A stretch of 64,000 nucleotides of DNA from 13-2-20CM-66-19 sp963760225 (GCA_963760225.1 CAVXCD010000003.1:1302001-1366000); one strand, 5' to 3'; shown: positions 1 to 8,890, counted from the first letter of the stretch. Notes: generated by a model from the letters alone, not told the origin. Translations and numbers: made by a program.

Positions 1-845
1 CCGCCACCGACCTGGCCGAGTGGCGCCAGGTGGTGAGCGGCAGGGCCAACCCCGATGGCCAGGTCGATATCGCCATGGTCGGCAAGTACGTGCAGATCCG
101 CGACTCCTACCTGTCGCTGCACGAGGCGCTGATGCACGGCGGACTGAAGAGCCGCACGCGCGTCAACATCCACTACATCGAGTCCACCGACATCGAGCAG
201 CACGGCGTGCACGTGCTCAAGGACGTGGACGCGATCCTGGTACCGGGCGGCTTCGGCGAGCGCGGCATCGAGGGCAAGATCCAGGCGGTCCGTTTCGCTC
301 GCGAGCACGCGGTGCCGTACCTCGGCATCTGCTTAGGCATGCAGGTGGCCATCGTCGAATACGGCCGCCACGTCCTGGGGCTCGCCGATGCCAACAGCAC
401 CGAGTTCAACCGCGCCACCCCGCACCCGGTGATCGCGCTGATCTCCGAGTGGCAGGACCAGGTGCACGGGGCGCAGACCCGCGACGAGGCTTCCGGCAAG
501 GGCGGCACCATGCGCCTCGGCGCCCAGGAAGTGCTGCTCGCGGCGGGTACCCGGGCACGCGAGTTCTACGGGCGCGACGTGATCCTCGAGCGCCACCGCC
601 ATCGCTACGAGTTCAACAACCGCTACCTGGAGCGCTACCGGGCCGCCGGACTGCGTTTCTCGGGCTTCTCACCCGACGGCCTGGTGGAAGTGATCGAGCT
701 GCCGCAACACCCGTGGTTCCTCGCCACGCAGTTTCACCCGGAGTTCACCTCCACGCCGCGCGACGGCCATGCGCTGTTCACCGGCTTCATCCGTGCGGCG
801 CGCGCAGTGCGCGCCGCGCAGCTGCCGCGAGCCGCCGGCGCCTGA
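1..845 (+). CDS. pyrG: CTP synthase, C-terminal part (5' end outside window)
   Basis: This enzyme makes CTP from UTP, ATP and glutamine in the cytosol. The window opens inside the gene, with the reading frame starting at base 3, so only the last 280 or so codons are present. They cover the class I glutamine amidotransferase domain: the oxyanion-strand motif LVPGGFGERG, the nucleophile elbow GICLGMQ with its cysteine codon at 330-332, and the HPEF motif near the end supplying the catalytic His and Glu. It is followed by kdsA and eno, the usual gammaproteobacterial order, with 32 bases before kdsA. The identification is very secure; the true start cannot be seen. Confidence 0.97.
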   Translation, partial: ATDLAEWRQVVSGRANPDGQVDIAMVGKYVQIRDSYLSLHEALMHGGLKSRTRVNIHYIESTDIEQHGVHVLKDVDAILVPGGFGERGIEGKIQAVRFAREHAVPYLGICLGMQVAIVEYGRHVLGLADANSTEFNRATPHPVIALISEWQDQVHGAQTRDEASGKGGTMRLGAQEVLLAAGTRAREFYGRDVILERHRHRYEFNNRYLERYRAAGLRFSGFSPDGLVEVIELPQHPWFLATQFHPEFTSTPRDGHALFTGFIRAARAVRAAQLPRAAGA

Positions 846-877
846 GGGCGCACGGCACGCCACAAGGTTCGCGCCGC

Positions 878-1711
878 ATGCGCCTGACGGGCTACGAGGT
901 CGGCGAGCGGCGGCCGTTCTTTCTGATCGCCGGCCCGTGTGTGATCGAGAGTCCGGCGCTCACCGAGGAGATCGCCGGGCGGCTGAAGGAGATCACCGCG
1001 CGGCTCGGCATTGCCTATATCTTCAAGGCCTCCTACGACAAGGCGAACCGCTCCGCGCGCGCCAGCTTTCGCGGCCTGGGGCTGGAGACCGGCCTCAAGG
1101 TGCTCGAGGACGTACGCCGCGCCGTCGGCGTGCCGGTGCTCACCGATGTGCACGAGGACACCCCGCTGGCGGAAGTCGCCGCGGTGGTCGACGTGCTGCA
1201 GACCCCGGCATTCCTGTGCCGCCAGACCAACTTCATCGTCAACACCGCCTCGCAGGGCAAGCCGGTCAACATCAAGAAGGGCCAGTTCCTCTCGCCCTGG
1301 GAGATGCAGAACGTCGTCGACAAGGCGCGCTCCACCGGCAACGAGCAGATCCTGGTGTGCGAGCGCGGCTTTTCCTTCGGTTACAACAACCTGGTCGCCG
1401 ACATGCGCTCGCTCGCGGTGCTGCGCGGCACCGGCTGCCCGGTGGTGTTCGACGCCACGCACTCGGTGCAGCTGCCCGGCGGGCAGGGATCCTCTTCCGG
1501 CGGGCAGCGCGAATTCATCCCGGTGCTGGCGCGTGCGGCGGTCGCCGCCGGCATCGCCGGGTTGTTCATGGAGACGCACCCGCGGCCCGAGGAGGCGCTG
1601 TCGGACGGCCCGAATGCCTGGCCGCTCGCGCGCATGGAGCCGCTGCTCACCACGCTGGTCGAGCTCGACCGGGCGGTGAAGCGCACGCCCTTCGAAGAGT
1701 CGCTGCTGTGA
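878..1711 (+). CDS. kdsA: 3-deoxy-8-phosphooctulonate (KDO-8-P) synthase
   Basis: The enzyme condenses phosphoenolpyruvate with arabinose 5-phosphate to give KDO-8-phosphate, the precursor of the inner-core sugar of lipopolysaccharide. The 277-residue protein has the family length. It starts RLTGYEVGERRPFFLIAGPC, the usual N-terminal strand, and carries FKASYDKANRSS-like (FKASYDKANRSAR), TDVHE and ATHSVQLPG substrate-binding motifs. I chose the ATG at 878 because homology begins directly after it, although the frame stays open further upstream through the pyrG shadow frame. It lies between pyrG and eno and is probably co-transcribed with both. A second KDO gene, kdsB, is at the other end of the window. 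Confidence 0.97.
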   Translation: MRLTGYEVGERRPFFLIAGPCVIESPALTEEIAGRLKEITARLGIAYIFKASYDKANRSARASFRGLGLETGLKVLEDVRRAVGVPVLTDVHEDTPLAEVAAVVDVLQTPAFLCRQTNFIVNTASQGKPVNIKKGQFLSPWEMQNVVDKARSTGNEQILVCERGFSFGYNNLVADMRSLAVLRGTGCPVVFDATHSVQLPGGQGSSSGGQREFIPVLARAAVAAGIAGLFMETHPRPEEALSDGPNAWPLARMEPLLTTLVELDRAVKRTPFEESLL

Positions 1712-1727
1712 GAGGCGGACTTAAGCC

Positions 1728-3020
1728 GTGAGCTACATACAGGACATTCGCGGTCGCGAGATCCTCGACTCGCGCGGCAACCCGACGGTCGAGGTGGACG
1801 TGCTGCTCGACTCGGGCGCCATGGGACGCGCGGCGGTCCCCTCGGGCGCCTCCACCGGCACGCGCGAAGCGGTCGAGCTGCGCGACGGCGATCAGGCTCG
1901 CTACGGCGGCAAGGGCGTGCTCAAAGCCGTCGAGCACGTCAACGGCGTGCTCAGGCTGGCGCTGCTCGGCGCCGACCCGCGCGAACAGGCGGCGATCGAC
2001 GCGCGCATGATCGAGCTCGATGGCAGCGACAACAAGGGCCGGCTCGGCGCCAACGCCATCCTCGGGGTGTCGCTGGCCGTGGCGCACGCCGCCGCCCGCG
2101 ACGCGCACCTGCCGCTGTATCGCCACCTCGCGGTGCTCGCCGGTGGCGCCCGCGAGCCGGTGATGCCGGTGCCGCAGATGAACATCATCAACGGGGGTGC
2201 ACACGCCGACAACACGCTCGACATCCAGGAATTCATGATCCTGCCGGTGGGCGCACCGAGCTTCCGTGAGGCGCTGCGCTACGGGGCGGAGGTGTTTCAT
2301 ACCCTGAAGGGCATCCTCGCCAAGCGCGGACTGTCGACCGCGGTGGGAGACGAGGGCGGCTTCGCCCCAAGCCTGGAATCGAACGAGGCGGCGCTCGGTG
2401 TGCTGCTCGAGGCCATCGAGCGCGCCGGCTTCAAGCCAGGGGGCGATGTGTGCCTCGGGCTCGACGTGGCGAGCTCGGAGTTCTTCGCCGACGGCCGTTA
2501 CCACTTCGAGGCCGAAAAGCGCAGCTTCACGGCGGCGGAGTTCACCGCCTACCTCGCCGACCTCGCCGCGCGTTACCCGATCATCACCATCGAGGACGGC
2601 ATGAGCGAGGCCGACTGGGACGGCTGGGCGACGCTCACGCGCGCGCTCGGCGGCAAGCTGCAGTTGGTCGGTGACGACATCTTCGTGACCAATACCCGCA
2701 TCTTCCAGGAGGCGATCGCGCGGCACATCGCCAACGCCATCCTCATCAAGCCGAACCAGATCGGCACGCTCACCGAGACGCTCGCCGCGATCGACATGGC
2801 CGATAAAGCCCGCTACGCCGCGGTCGTCTCACACCGCTCGGGCGAGACCTGCGACAGCACGATCGCCGACATCGCCGTGGCGAGCGCCGCGACGCAGATC
2901 AAGACCGGCTCGCTGTCGCGCTCGGACCGCTCGGCGAAGTACAACCAGCTGCTGCGCATCGAGGCCGAGCTCGGCCGCGTGCGCTATGCCGGCCGCGAGG
3001 CGTTTCCGCTCAGCCGCTGA
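1728..3020 (+). CDS. eno: Enolase (phosphopyruvate hydratase)
   Basis: Enolase interconverts 2-phosphoglycerate and phosphoenolpyruvate in glycolysis, and in many proteobacteria it is also part of the RNase E degradosome. The 430-residue protein is full length. It begins with YIQDIRGREILDSRGNPTVE and keeps the flexible loop SGASTG, the metal-binding GDDIFVTN, the lysine strand ILIKPNQIGTLTET and the loop SHRSGET. Translation starts at GTG 1728, 16 bases after the kdsA stop. Its last 37 bases overlap the 3' end of the convergent GlxA-type regulator, so the two transcripts are antisense there. RNase E itself is encoded at 53432-55924. Confidence 0.98.
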   Translation: MSYIQDIRGREILDSRGNPTVEVDVLLDSGAMGRAAVPSGASTGTREAVELRDGDQARYGGKGVLKAVEHVNGVLRLALLGADPREQAAIDARMIELDGSDNKGRLGANAILGVSLAVAHAAARDAHLPLYRHLAVLAGGAREPVMPVPQMNIINGGAHADNTLDIQEFMILPVGAPSFREALRYGAEVFHTLKGILAKRGLSTAVGDEGGFAPSLESNEAALGVLLEAIERAGFKPGGDVCLGLDVASSEFFADGRYHFEAEKRSFTAAEFTAYLADLAARYPIITIEDGMSEADWDGWATLTRALGGKLQLVGDDIFVTNTRIFQEAIARHIANAILIKPNQIGTLTETLAAIDMADKARYAAVVSHRSGETCDSTIADIAVASAATQIKTGSLSRSDRSAKYNQLLRIEAELGRVRYAGREAFPLSR

Positions 3021-3988
3021 ACGCGCTGTGTGGGCGCCGCCGCCGGCGTGCGGCGGGCGCGCTTCATGGCGGAAGGCGCGGCGCCGAACAGGCGCTGGAA
3101 CGCTCGCCGCATGCGCTCGGGATCGTTGAAGCCGCTGGCGCGCGCCACTTCCTGCACCGAGCGGGCGCCGCTTTCGAGCATGGCGCGGGCCGCATCCGCG
3201 CGCAGCCGCTCCACCGCCTTGGCCGGGGTGACGCCGGTCTCTTCGTGAAAGGCGCGCGCAAAATGCCGCGCGCTCATGCAGGCGCGCGCGGCGAGCTGCT
3301 CGACGCTGAGCGCTGCTGCGAGGTGCGCGCGCATGAACTCGAGCAGCCCCGCGAAGCGCCCCTGGGATCTTTCCATCTCCAGCAGCGCCGAGAACTGCGA
3401 TTGCCCGCCCGGCCGGCGGTGATAGACCACCAGGTGCTGCGCGGTGCGCCGCGCCACCGCCTCACCCAGATCCTCGCCGATCAGCGCGAGCGCCAGGTCG
3501 ATCCCCGCGGTGATGCCCGCCGAGGTCCAGACGCGTCCCTCGCGCACGTAAATACGGTCGGGGTCGAGCCGCACGCGCGGAAACAGCTGCCGGAACTCCT
3601 CGCTGCAGCTCCAGTGGGTGGTCGCGCTGTGCCCGTCGAGCAGCCCCGCCCCGGCCAGCAGGAAGGAGCCGGAGCACACGCTGGTGACGCGACGCGACTG
3701 CCCGTGGCACGCCTGGATGAAGCGCCGCAAGCGCGCCGAGCCGAGCGCGGCACGGGCGCCGTCGCCGCCGGCCACCACCAGGGTATCGATCGTCGCAGGG
3801 TTGCCGAGCCGCACGGCCGCGAGCGTCGCGCCCGAGCTGCTCGCCACTGGCCCGGGGCGCTCGGCGATGAAGCGCAGCTGGTAGCTGCCGGGGCACAGGC
3901 GCGCGGCGGTCTCGAACGCTGCGATCGGGCCGGTGGCATCCAGCAGCTGGAAGCGCGGGAAGACGAGGAAGGCGATGTGGCGTGGCAT
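2984..3988 (-). CDS. GlxA family AraC-type transcriptional regulator with DJ-1/PfpI domain
   Basis: The 334-residue protein has two parts. Residues 1 to about 180 form a DJ-1/PfpI (class I amidotransferase-like) domain beginning HIAFLVFPRFQLLDATGP, with the cysteine elbow TSVCSGSFLLAGAGLL (Cys105). The C-terminal 100 residues form an AraC-type double helix-turn-helix, with RHFARAFHEETGVTPAK and the second helix pair FNDPERMRRAFQRLFG. By family it is a DNA-binding regulator that may sense a small molecule through the DJ-1 domain. It is divergent from a DJ-1 family enzyme gene (4100), sharing a 111-base intergenic region, and probably controls it. The pair interrupts the usual eno-ftsB adjacency, which suggests insertion. 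Confidence 0.9.
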   Translation of the reverse strand: MPRHIAFLVFPRFQLLDATGPIAAFETAARLCPGSYQLRFIAERPGPVASSSGATLAAVRLGNPATIDTLVVAGGDGARAALGSARLRRFIQACHGQSRRVTSVCSGSFLLAGAGLLDGHSATTHWSCSEEFRQLFPRVRLDPDRIYVREGRVWTSAGITAGIDLALALIGEDLGEAVARRTAQHLVVYHRRPGGQSQFSALLEMERSQGRFAGLLEFMRAHLAAALSVEQLAARACMSARHFARAFHEETGVTPAKAVERLRADAARAMLESGARSVQEVARASGFNDPERMRRAFQRLFGAAPSAMKRARRTPAAAPTQRVQRLSGNASRPA

Positions 3989-4099
3989 GGATGGCGGAAA
4001 AAGAGGTTAAAACGTCATTTCAGCCATAGCATAAACTGAGCGAACATCGCCTGCACAGTCATCGCGGGGGCTGTTCGCTCCCGCGCCAGGAGGTGCCCC

Positions 4100-4819
4100 G
4101 TGTTCGCCGACTTCCCGGTGGTGTTTGCGCTCTACCCGCGCCTCACGCAGCTCGATTTCACCGCTCCGCTCGAGATCTTCGCCCGCCTGCCCGGAGCTCG
4201 TGTGGTGCTCGCCGCCTCACAGTCGGGCGAGCTCACTGCCGACAGCGGGGTGGTGTTCGCGCGCGTACAGGCGCTCGCCGAGGTGCACGAGTGCGCGCTG
4301 CTGTGTGTGCCGGGGGGCTGCGGCTGCACCGCCGCCATGGAGGATGCGGTCTATCTCGCAGCTCTGCGCCGCCTCGCCGCGCGCGCCCGCTACGTGACCT
4401 CGGTGTGCACCGGCTCGCTGCTGCTCGGGGCAGCCGGACTCCTCACCGGCAGGCGCGCCGCCTGTCACTGGGCGTTCCGCGAGCTGCTGCCGCTGTTCGG
4501 CGCCATCGCCGATCCCGGCCGCGTGGTGTGCGACGGCAGGCTGTTCACCGGCGGAGGTGTGACGGCCGGGATCGACCTGGCGCTCGCTGTCGCCGCGCAC
4601 CTCGGCGGCGCGGCCTTCGCGCAGCAGCTGCAACTCGCCATCGAGTACGCGCCCGATCCGCCGTTCACCTGCGGCCGTCCGGAGCAGGCGCCCGGTGCGA
4701 TCGTGACGCAGGTGCGCGCCGGCTTCGCGCGCGTGTGGCCCGAGCGGCTCGCCGCCGCGCAGCGTGCGGCCGCCGCCCTGGCGCACGAGCGCGCGCCGCC
4801 GGCGGCCGCGAGCGGTTAG
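4100..4819 (+). CDS. DJ-1/PfpI family protein, isonitrile hydratase-like
   Basis: A 239-residue DJ-1/PfpI protein. The nucleophile elbow is TSVCTGSLLLGAAGLL with Cys103, followed by Thr104; an acidic residue lies in LTQLDFTAPLEIF (Asp19). This Asp-Cys-Thr set matches the arrangement known from cyclohexyl-isocyanide hydratase (InhA), so isonitrile hydration is the closest specific guess, but the substrate is not established. The start is GTG 4100, backed by a perfect AGGAGG ribosome site at 4088-4093. It is transcribed away from the GlxA-type regulator at 2984-3988, whose own N-terminal domain is related, so the two probably form a regulator/enzyme pair. Confidence 0.85.
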   Translation: MFADFPVVFALYPRLTQLDFTAPLEIFARLPGARVVLAASQSGELTADSGVVFARVQALAEVHECALLCVPGGCGCTAAMEDAVYLAALRRLAARARYVTSVCTGSLLLGAAGLLTGRRAACHWAFRELLPLFGAIADPGRVVCDGRLFTGGGVTAGIDLALAVAAHLGGAAFAQQLQLAIEYAPDPPFTCGRPEQAPGAIVTQVRAGFARVWPERLAAAQRAAAALAHERAPPAAASG

Positions 4820-4874
4820 CGCGCCGCTGACGACCCTTCGCGCACACCTCGCGGTCTGCTAGGCTGTCGGGCCC

Positions 4875-5195
4875 ATGAAGTGGCTCGCTGCCGCGCTCCT
4901 CGTCGCCGTGATCCTGCTGCAGTACCGCGTGTGGCTCTCCGAGGACGGGGTGCACGAGGTGGCGCAGCTGCGCCAGGCCGTGGATGTGCAGCGCACCGAG
5001 AACGAGCAGCTCGTTGAGCGCAACCGCCAGCTCGCCGCCGAGGTGCGCGATCTGAAGACCGGCATGGACGCGCTCGAGGAGAGCGCGCGCAGCGACCTCG
5101 GCATGATCGCGCGCAACGAGACCTTCTACCAGGTCGTGCCCGCCCCGCCCGCCGACAGCTCCCGCGCGCCGACGCGCACCGCCGCGGCCCACTGA
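4875..5195 (+). CDS. ftsB: Cell division protein FtsB
   Basis: FtsB is a small bitopic membrane protein that joins FtsL and FtsQ in the divisome. The 106-residue protein shows a very short cytoplasmic start (MKW), one transmembrane segment (residues about 4-18, LAAALLVAVILLQYRVW) and a long periplasmic coiled coil (about 25-75) with the family pattern VAQLRQAVDVQRTENEQLVE. The segment SDLGMIARNETFYQVV near residue 80 is the conserved FtsB end. A low-complexity tail follows. It sits just upstream of ispD, the usual arrangement, and 55 bases after the inserted DJ-1 gene. Confidence 0.95.
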   Translation: MKWLAAALLVAVILLQYRVWLSEDGVHEVAQLRQAVDVQRTENEQLVERNRQLAAEVRDLKTGMDALEESARSDLGMIARNETFYQVVPAPPADSSRAPTRTAAAH

Positions 5196-5211
5196 CAGTG
5201 CGCCGCGCGCG

Positions 5212-5943
5212 ATGCGTTACTGGCTCGTCATGCCGGCCGCGGGCGCAAGTGAGCGCTTCGGCGGTCCCACGCCCAAGCAGTACGTCGCGCTTGCCGGCCG
5301 TACGGTAATCGAGTGGTCGCTGGCGCCGTTCCTCGATGACGAGCGCTGCGCCGGCGCGGTGGTGGCGCTGGCGGCGCACGACAGCGGCTGGGCGCCGGTG
5401 GCGGCGCGCCTGCGCGCGTCCCTGGCACACGGCGCGCCTGAGATCACCACCTGCACCGGCGGCGCGCAGCGCTGCCTGTCGGTGCGCCGCGCGCTCGCGA
5501 CGCTCGCCGCGCGCGCCGCGCCCGAGGACTGGGTGCTGGTGCACGACGCCGCGCGCCCCTGTCTCGAGCGCGGCGATCTCGAGCGCCTGCTGGCAGCTCG
5601 CGCCGCGCACCCCGAGGGCGCACTGCTGGCAGCACCGGTGGCGGATACCTTGAAGCGCGGCGCGCGGGGCGAGGCTGCGGCTGCCAGCGCGGCGGTGCTC
5701 GAGACCGTGGATCGCACGGCGCTGTGGCGCGCGCTCACCCCGCAGATGTTCCGCTACGGCAAGCTGTGTGCCGCCCTCGATGCCGCGCAGGCGGCGGGAC
5801 GTCAGCCGAGCGACGAGGCGCAGGCGCTCGAGTGGCTCGGCACGCAGCCGCGGCTCATCGCCGGCAGTCCCACCAACCTCAAGATCACCGGCGCCGCCGA
5901 GCTCGCCCTCGCCGCCGCGATCCTGCAGGCACGGCGCAGCTAG
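5212..5943 (+). CDS. ispD: 2-C-methyl-D-erythritol 4-phosphate cytidylyltransferase
   Basis: IspD couples MEP with CTP, the third step of the non-mevalonate isoprenoid pathway. The 243-residue protein is full length. It shows the nucleotide-binding loop PAAGASERFGGPTPKQYVAL, the stretch LVHDAARPC (substrate and metal binding) and the late Thr/Lys region TNLKIT. The start ATG 5212 lies 16 bases after ftsB. ispF follows with 20 bases between them, and then truD, so the four genes are most likely one operon. CTP, one of its substrates, is the product of pyrG at the window start. Confidence 0.96.
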   Translation: MRYWLVMPAAGASERFGGPTPKQYVALAGRTVIEWSLAPFLDDERCAGAVVALAAHDSGWAPVAARLRASLAHGAPEITTCTGGAQRCLSVRRALATLAARAAPEDWVLVHDAARPCLERGDLERLLAARAAHPEGALLAAPVADTLKRGARGEAAAASAAVLETVDRTALWRALTPQMFRYGKLCAALDAAQAAGRQPSDEAQALEWLGTQPRLIAGSPTNLKITGAAELALAAAILQARRS

Positions 5944-5963
5944 CTTCGGAGGCACCGCGGCAC

Positions 5964-6437
5964 ATGCGCATCGGCTTCGGTACGGATGTACACGCCTTCG
6001 GGCCCGGGGACTTCGTCATGCTCGGCGGCGTGCGTATTGCCCACACCCACGGCGTGGTGGCGCATTCGGACGGCGACGTGCTGCTGCACGCGCTGTGCGA
6101 TGCGCTGCTGGGGGCCGCCGGGCTCGGGGACATCGGCCAGCACTTCAGCGACGCCGACCCGCGCTGGCGGGATGCGCCGAGCGCGCTGTTCGTGACGCAG
6201 GTGCTGGCGATGCTGCGTGCGCGCGGCCTGAGCGTGGCCAACGCCGACCTGACGCTGCTCGCGCAGGCGCCGCGGATCGCCCCGCACCGCGCAGCCATCG
6301 CGCGGCAGGTGGCACAACTGCTCGGGGTGAGCGAGACGCGCGTCAACCTCAAGGCGACCACCACCGAAGGGCTCGGTTTCCTCGGACGCTGCGAGGGGAT
6401 CGCCGCGCACGCCGCCGTGCTCCTCGACGAGGGCTGA
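5964..6437 (+). CDS. ispF: 2-C-methyl-D-erythritol 2,4-cyclodiphosphate synthase
   Basis: IspF closes the cyclic diphosphate in the fifth step of the MEP isoprenoid pathway. It is a homotrimeric zinc enzyme. The 157-residue protein has the usual length and motifs: GFGTDVHAF (zinc-binding Asp and His), HSDGDVLLHALCDALLGAAGLGDIG, and the C-terminal KATTTEGLGFLGRCEGIA. The start ATG 5964 is the first codon of the homologous region and follows a GGAGG-type site at 5948-5952. It lies directly after ispD, the classical ispDF pair. Confidence 0.97.
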   Translation: MRIGFGTDVHAFGPGDFVMLGGVRIAHTHGVVAHSDGDVLLHALCDALLGAAGLGDIGQHFSDADPRWRDAPSALFVTQVLAMLRARGLSVANADLTLLAQAPRIAPHRAAIARQVAQLLGVSETRVNLKATTTEGLGFLGRCEGIAAHAAVLLDEG

Positions 6438-6439
6438 CA

Positions 6440-7507
6440 GTGTCCGCGGGCGAGGGCAGCGCCCGCGCGGTGGCGCTCGCACCGCCGCGCGCCTACGGGC
6501 CGCCGCCGGCGCTGGGCGTGCTGCGCGCGCAGGATGAGGACTTCGTCGTCGAGGAGGATCTGGGCTTCGCGCCCGCCGGCGCGGGCGCCCACCTGCTGCT
6601 CAAGGTGAGAAAGCGCGGCGCCAACACGCAGTGGGTGGCGCAGCAGCTCGCGCGCCTGGCCGCTTGCCGCACCGCCGAGGTGGGCTACGCCGGTCTCAAG
6701 GACCGGCACGCGATCGCGGTGCAGTGGTTCTCCGTGCCGCGCGGTCGCGACCCGCCCGCCTGGCAGGGGCTGCGCGGCACGGACTTCGAGGTGCTCGAGG
6801 CGCACGCGCACCACCGCAAGCTGCCGCGCGGCGCGCTCGCCGCCAATCGCTTCCGCGTGCGCATCCGCGCCGCCGACGGCGACGGCGCGCGGCTCGCAGC
6901 GCTCATCGGGCCGCGTGTTGCGGCGATCGCGCACGGCGGGGTGCCGAACTACTTCGGGCCACAGCGCTTCGGACGCGACGGCGCCAACCTGGTGCGCCCG
7001 GCGCAGATGCCCGCGCGGGGCGCCGCGCCCGGGCGCGGTTTTATGCTCTCCGCCGCACGCAGCCTGGTGTTCAACGCCGTGCTGGCTGCGCGCGTGGCGG
7101 CCGACAGCTGGCGCACGTTACTGCCCGGGGATCTCGCCAACCTCGACGGTCGCGGCAGCATTTTCGCGGTAAACGAGGGCGATGACCCGGACGCACTCGC
7201 CGCGCGCTGCGAGCGCCTGCAGATTCATCCCACCGGGCCGCTATGGGGGGCGGGCAGCCCCGGCTCGGGCGGCGCGGTGCTCGAGCTGGAGTCGCGCATC
7301 GGCGCGCAGTACGCGGCCGAATGTGCGCTGTGCGCTAACGCCGGTATGCGACACGAGCGGCGCAGCCTGCGTATCGCGGTACGTGAGCTGAGCTGCGAGC
7401 CGGCCGCGGAGTCGGTGCTGCTCGGCTTCCGCCTGACACGCGGCTGCTTCGCCACCGCGGTGCTGCGCGAGCTGGTAGCGCTCGCGGAGCAGACTTCAGC
7501 CGCCTGA
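6440..7507 (+). CDS. truD: tRNA pseudouridine(13) synthase TruD
   Basis: TruD converts uridine 13 of certain tRNAs (tRNA-Glu in E. coli) to pseudouridine. The 355-residue protein carries the diagnostic GLKDRHA motif with catalytic Asp88, preceded by DFVVEEDLGF and followed by NYFGPQRFGR, the RNA-binding insertion and a C-terminal RRSLRIAVRELSCE segment. I use GTG 6440, two bases after the ispF stop; the frame is open further back but homology begins here. Its last 12 bases overlap the convergent Smr-domain gene. The position ispF-truD-surE-pcm is conserved in gammaproteobacteria. Confidence 0.95.
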   Translation: MSAGEGSARAVALAPPRAYGPPPALGVLRAQDEDFVVEEDLGFAPAGAGAHLLLKVRKRGANTQWVAQQLARLAACRTAEVGYAGLKDRHAIAVQWFSVPRGRDPPAWQGLRGTDFEVLEAHAHHRKLPRGALAANRFRVRIRAADGDGARLAALIGPRVAAIAHGGVPNYFGPQRFGRDGANLVRPAQMPARGAAPGRGFMLSAARSLVFNAVLAARVAADSWRTLLPGDLANLDGRGSIFAVNEGDDPDALAARCERLQIHPTGPLWGAGSPGSGGAVLELESRIGAQYAAECALCANAGMRHERRSLRIAVRELSCEPAAESVLLGFRLTRGCFATAVLRELVALAEQTSAA

Positions 7508-8065
7508 CAGCAGCACGTACAGCGCCCCGGTGCCGCCGTCTACCGGCCGCGCGGAGACGTAGGCCAGCACCGCGCCCGTGCGGCGCAACACCGCGCTGAC
7601 CGCCATCTTCAGCACCGGGCCGCGGTGACCCGAGCGCAACCCCTTGCCATGGATCACCCGCACGCAGCGCACCTGCTGCTCGAGGGCGGTGACGAGAAAC
7701 TGCCGCAGCGCCAGTTTCGCCTCCGCGACCGTCAGTCCGTGCAGGTCAATCTCGCGCTGCGCGTGGAACTCGCCGCGGCGCAGCCGCCGCAGCAGCGCGC
7801 GCGAAACCTGCGGGCGCTGGAACAGCAGCTGCTCGCCGCTGGCGAGCTGCGGGTCGTCGTCCTCGCCCTCCAGGCTCTCCTTGAGTACCGCGGCACGGTC
7901 GGCGCGCGCGAAGCGCGCACGCGGACGCGCGGCGCGTGCCCGCGGGGGCGGCGGGCGTGCCGGCAGCGGCCGCACACCCCGCACCGCCTCGCGGAACAAC
8001 CGCGCCTCCTCGTCGAGCTGATCCTCCCGCTCGTCGCTCTTTCGCTCGCCCGCCGCGCCTGTCAC
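7496..8065 (-). CDS. Smr/MutS family endonuclease-domain protein
   Basis: The 189-residue protein has a charged, proline-rich N-terminal half (about residues 1-95) and a C-terminal Smr domain. The domain is recognised by EIDLHGLTVAEAKLALRQFL and by the loop VRVIHGKGLRSGHRGPVLK, the HGxG-type signature. Smr domains occur in MutS2 and in stand-alone proteins; several cleave nucleic acid, including RNA on stalled ribosomes. Which of these applies here cannot be read from sequence. Translation starts at GTG 8065. It is convergent with truD (12-base overlap) and divergent from surE, with 69 bases between them. Confidence 0.88.
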   Translation of the reverse strand: MTGAAGERKSDEREDQLDEEARLFREAVRGVRPLPARPPPPRARAARPRARFARADRAAVLKESLEGEDDDPQLASGEQLLFQRPQVSRALLRRLRRGEFHAQREIDLHGLTVAEAKLALRQFLVTALEQQVRCVRVIHGKGLRSGHRGPVLKMAVSAVLRRTGAVLAYVSARPVDGGTGALYVLLSGG

Positions 8066-8134
8066 GACTCGCTCCGTAGCCTGGCTTCTTGAAGTATAGT
8101 CAGGCGCACTCCTGGCGCGCCCGACTCCATCCTA

Positions 8135-8890
8135 GTGAAGATCCTGGTCAGTAACGACGACGGCTTTCGCGCCGAAGGTATCCGCTGCCTGCGCGAGGCG
8201 CTCGCGACCCTCGCCGAGGTGACCGTGGTCGCCCCCGACCGCAACAAGAGCGGCGCCAGCAATTCGCTCACGCTGGATGTGCCGCTGCGCGTGTTCGAGT
8301 CCGAGCCTGGCGTGTACTTCGTTCCCGGCACCCCCACCGACTGCGTGCATCTGGCCATCTCCGGGTTGTTCGACTTCGAGCACGACATGGTGGTTTCCGG
8401 CGTCAACGACGGCCCCAACCTCGGCGACGACGTGCTGTACTCGGGCACGGTGGCGGCGGCGGTCGAGGGGCGCTTTCTCGGGCTGCCGACGCTCGCCGTC
8501 TCGCTGTGCAGCACTGAAGGCGGCGGGCACTTCGTCACCGGCGCGGAAGTGGCGCGCCTGCTCGTGGCGCAGCTGCTGCAGCGGCCGCTGCCGGCGGCGA
8601 CCATCCTCAACGTCAACGTGCCCGACGTGCCGGTCGGGCAGCTGCGCGGATTTCGCGCCAGCCGCCTCGGCTACCGTCACCGCTCCGAACCGGTCATGCG
8701 CGCCCAGGATCCGCGCGGGCGCACCGTCTACTGGATCGGTCCGGCCGGCGCGCAGCAGGACGCGGGACCGGGTACGGATTTCGACACCGTGGCCCAGGGC
8801 TACGTGTCGGTGACCCCGCTGCAGGTCGACCTCACGCGCCACGCGGCGCTGCCCTCGCTCGGCAAGTGGCTGGACGGTCTCAATGGCTGA
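8135..8890 (+). CDS. surE: 5'/3'-nucleotidase SurE
   Basis: SurE is a metal-dependent nucleotidase/phosphatase active on nucleoside monophosphates and short polyphosphate. The 251-residue protein begins KILVSNDDGF with the metal-binding Asp8-Asp9 pair, and has VVAPDRNKSGASNSLTL, GTPTDCVHL and SGVNDGPNLGDDVLYSGTV, all family signatures. The start is GTG 8135; the intergenic region upstream holds a TATAGT sequence at 8094 that could be a -10 element. It overlaps pcm by 8 bases, as in many gammaproteobacteria, so the two are translationally linked. Confidence 0.97.
   Translation: MKILVSNDDGFRAEGIRCLREALATLAEVTVVAPDRNKSGASNSLTLDVPLRVFESEPGVYFVPGTPTDCVHLAISGLFDFEHDMVVSGVNDGPNLGDDVLYSGTVAAAVEGRFLGLPTLAVSLCSTEGGGHFVTGAEVARLLVAQLLQRPLPAATILNVNVPDVPVGQLRGFRASRLGYRHRSEPVMRAQDPRGRTVYWIGPAGAQQDAGPGTDFDTVAQGYVSVTPLQVDLTRHAALPSLGKWLDGLNG

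Noticed and set aside
20..877. Open frame preceding kdsA that overlaps pyrG
   Set aside because: It is the shadow of pyrG in another frame; only the part from 878 is KdsA-like.
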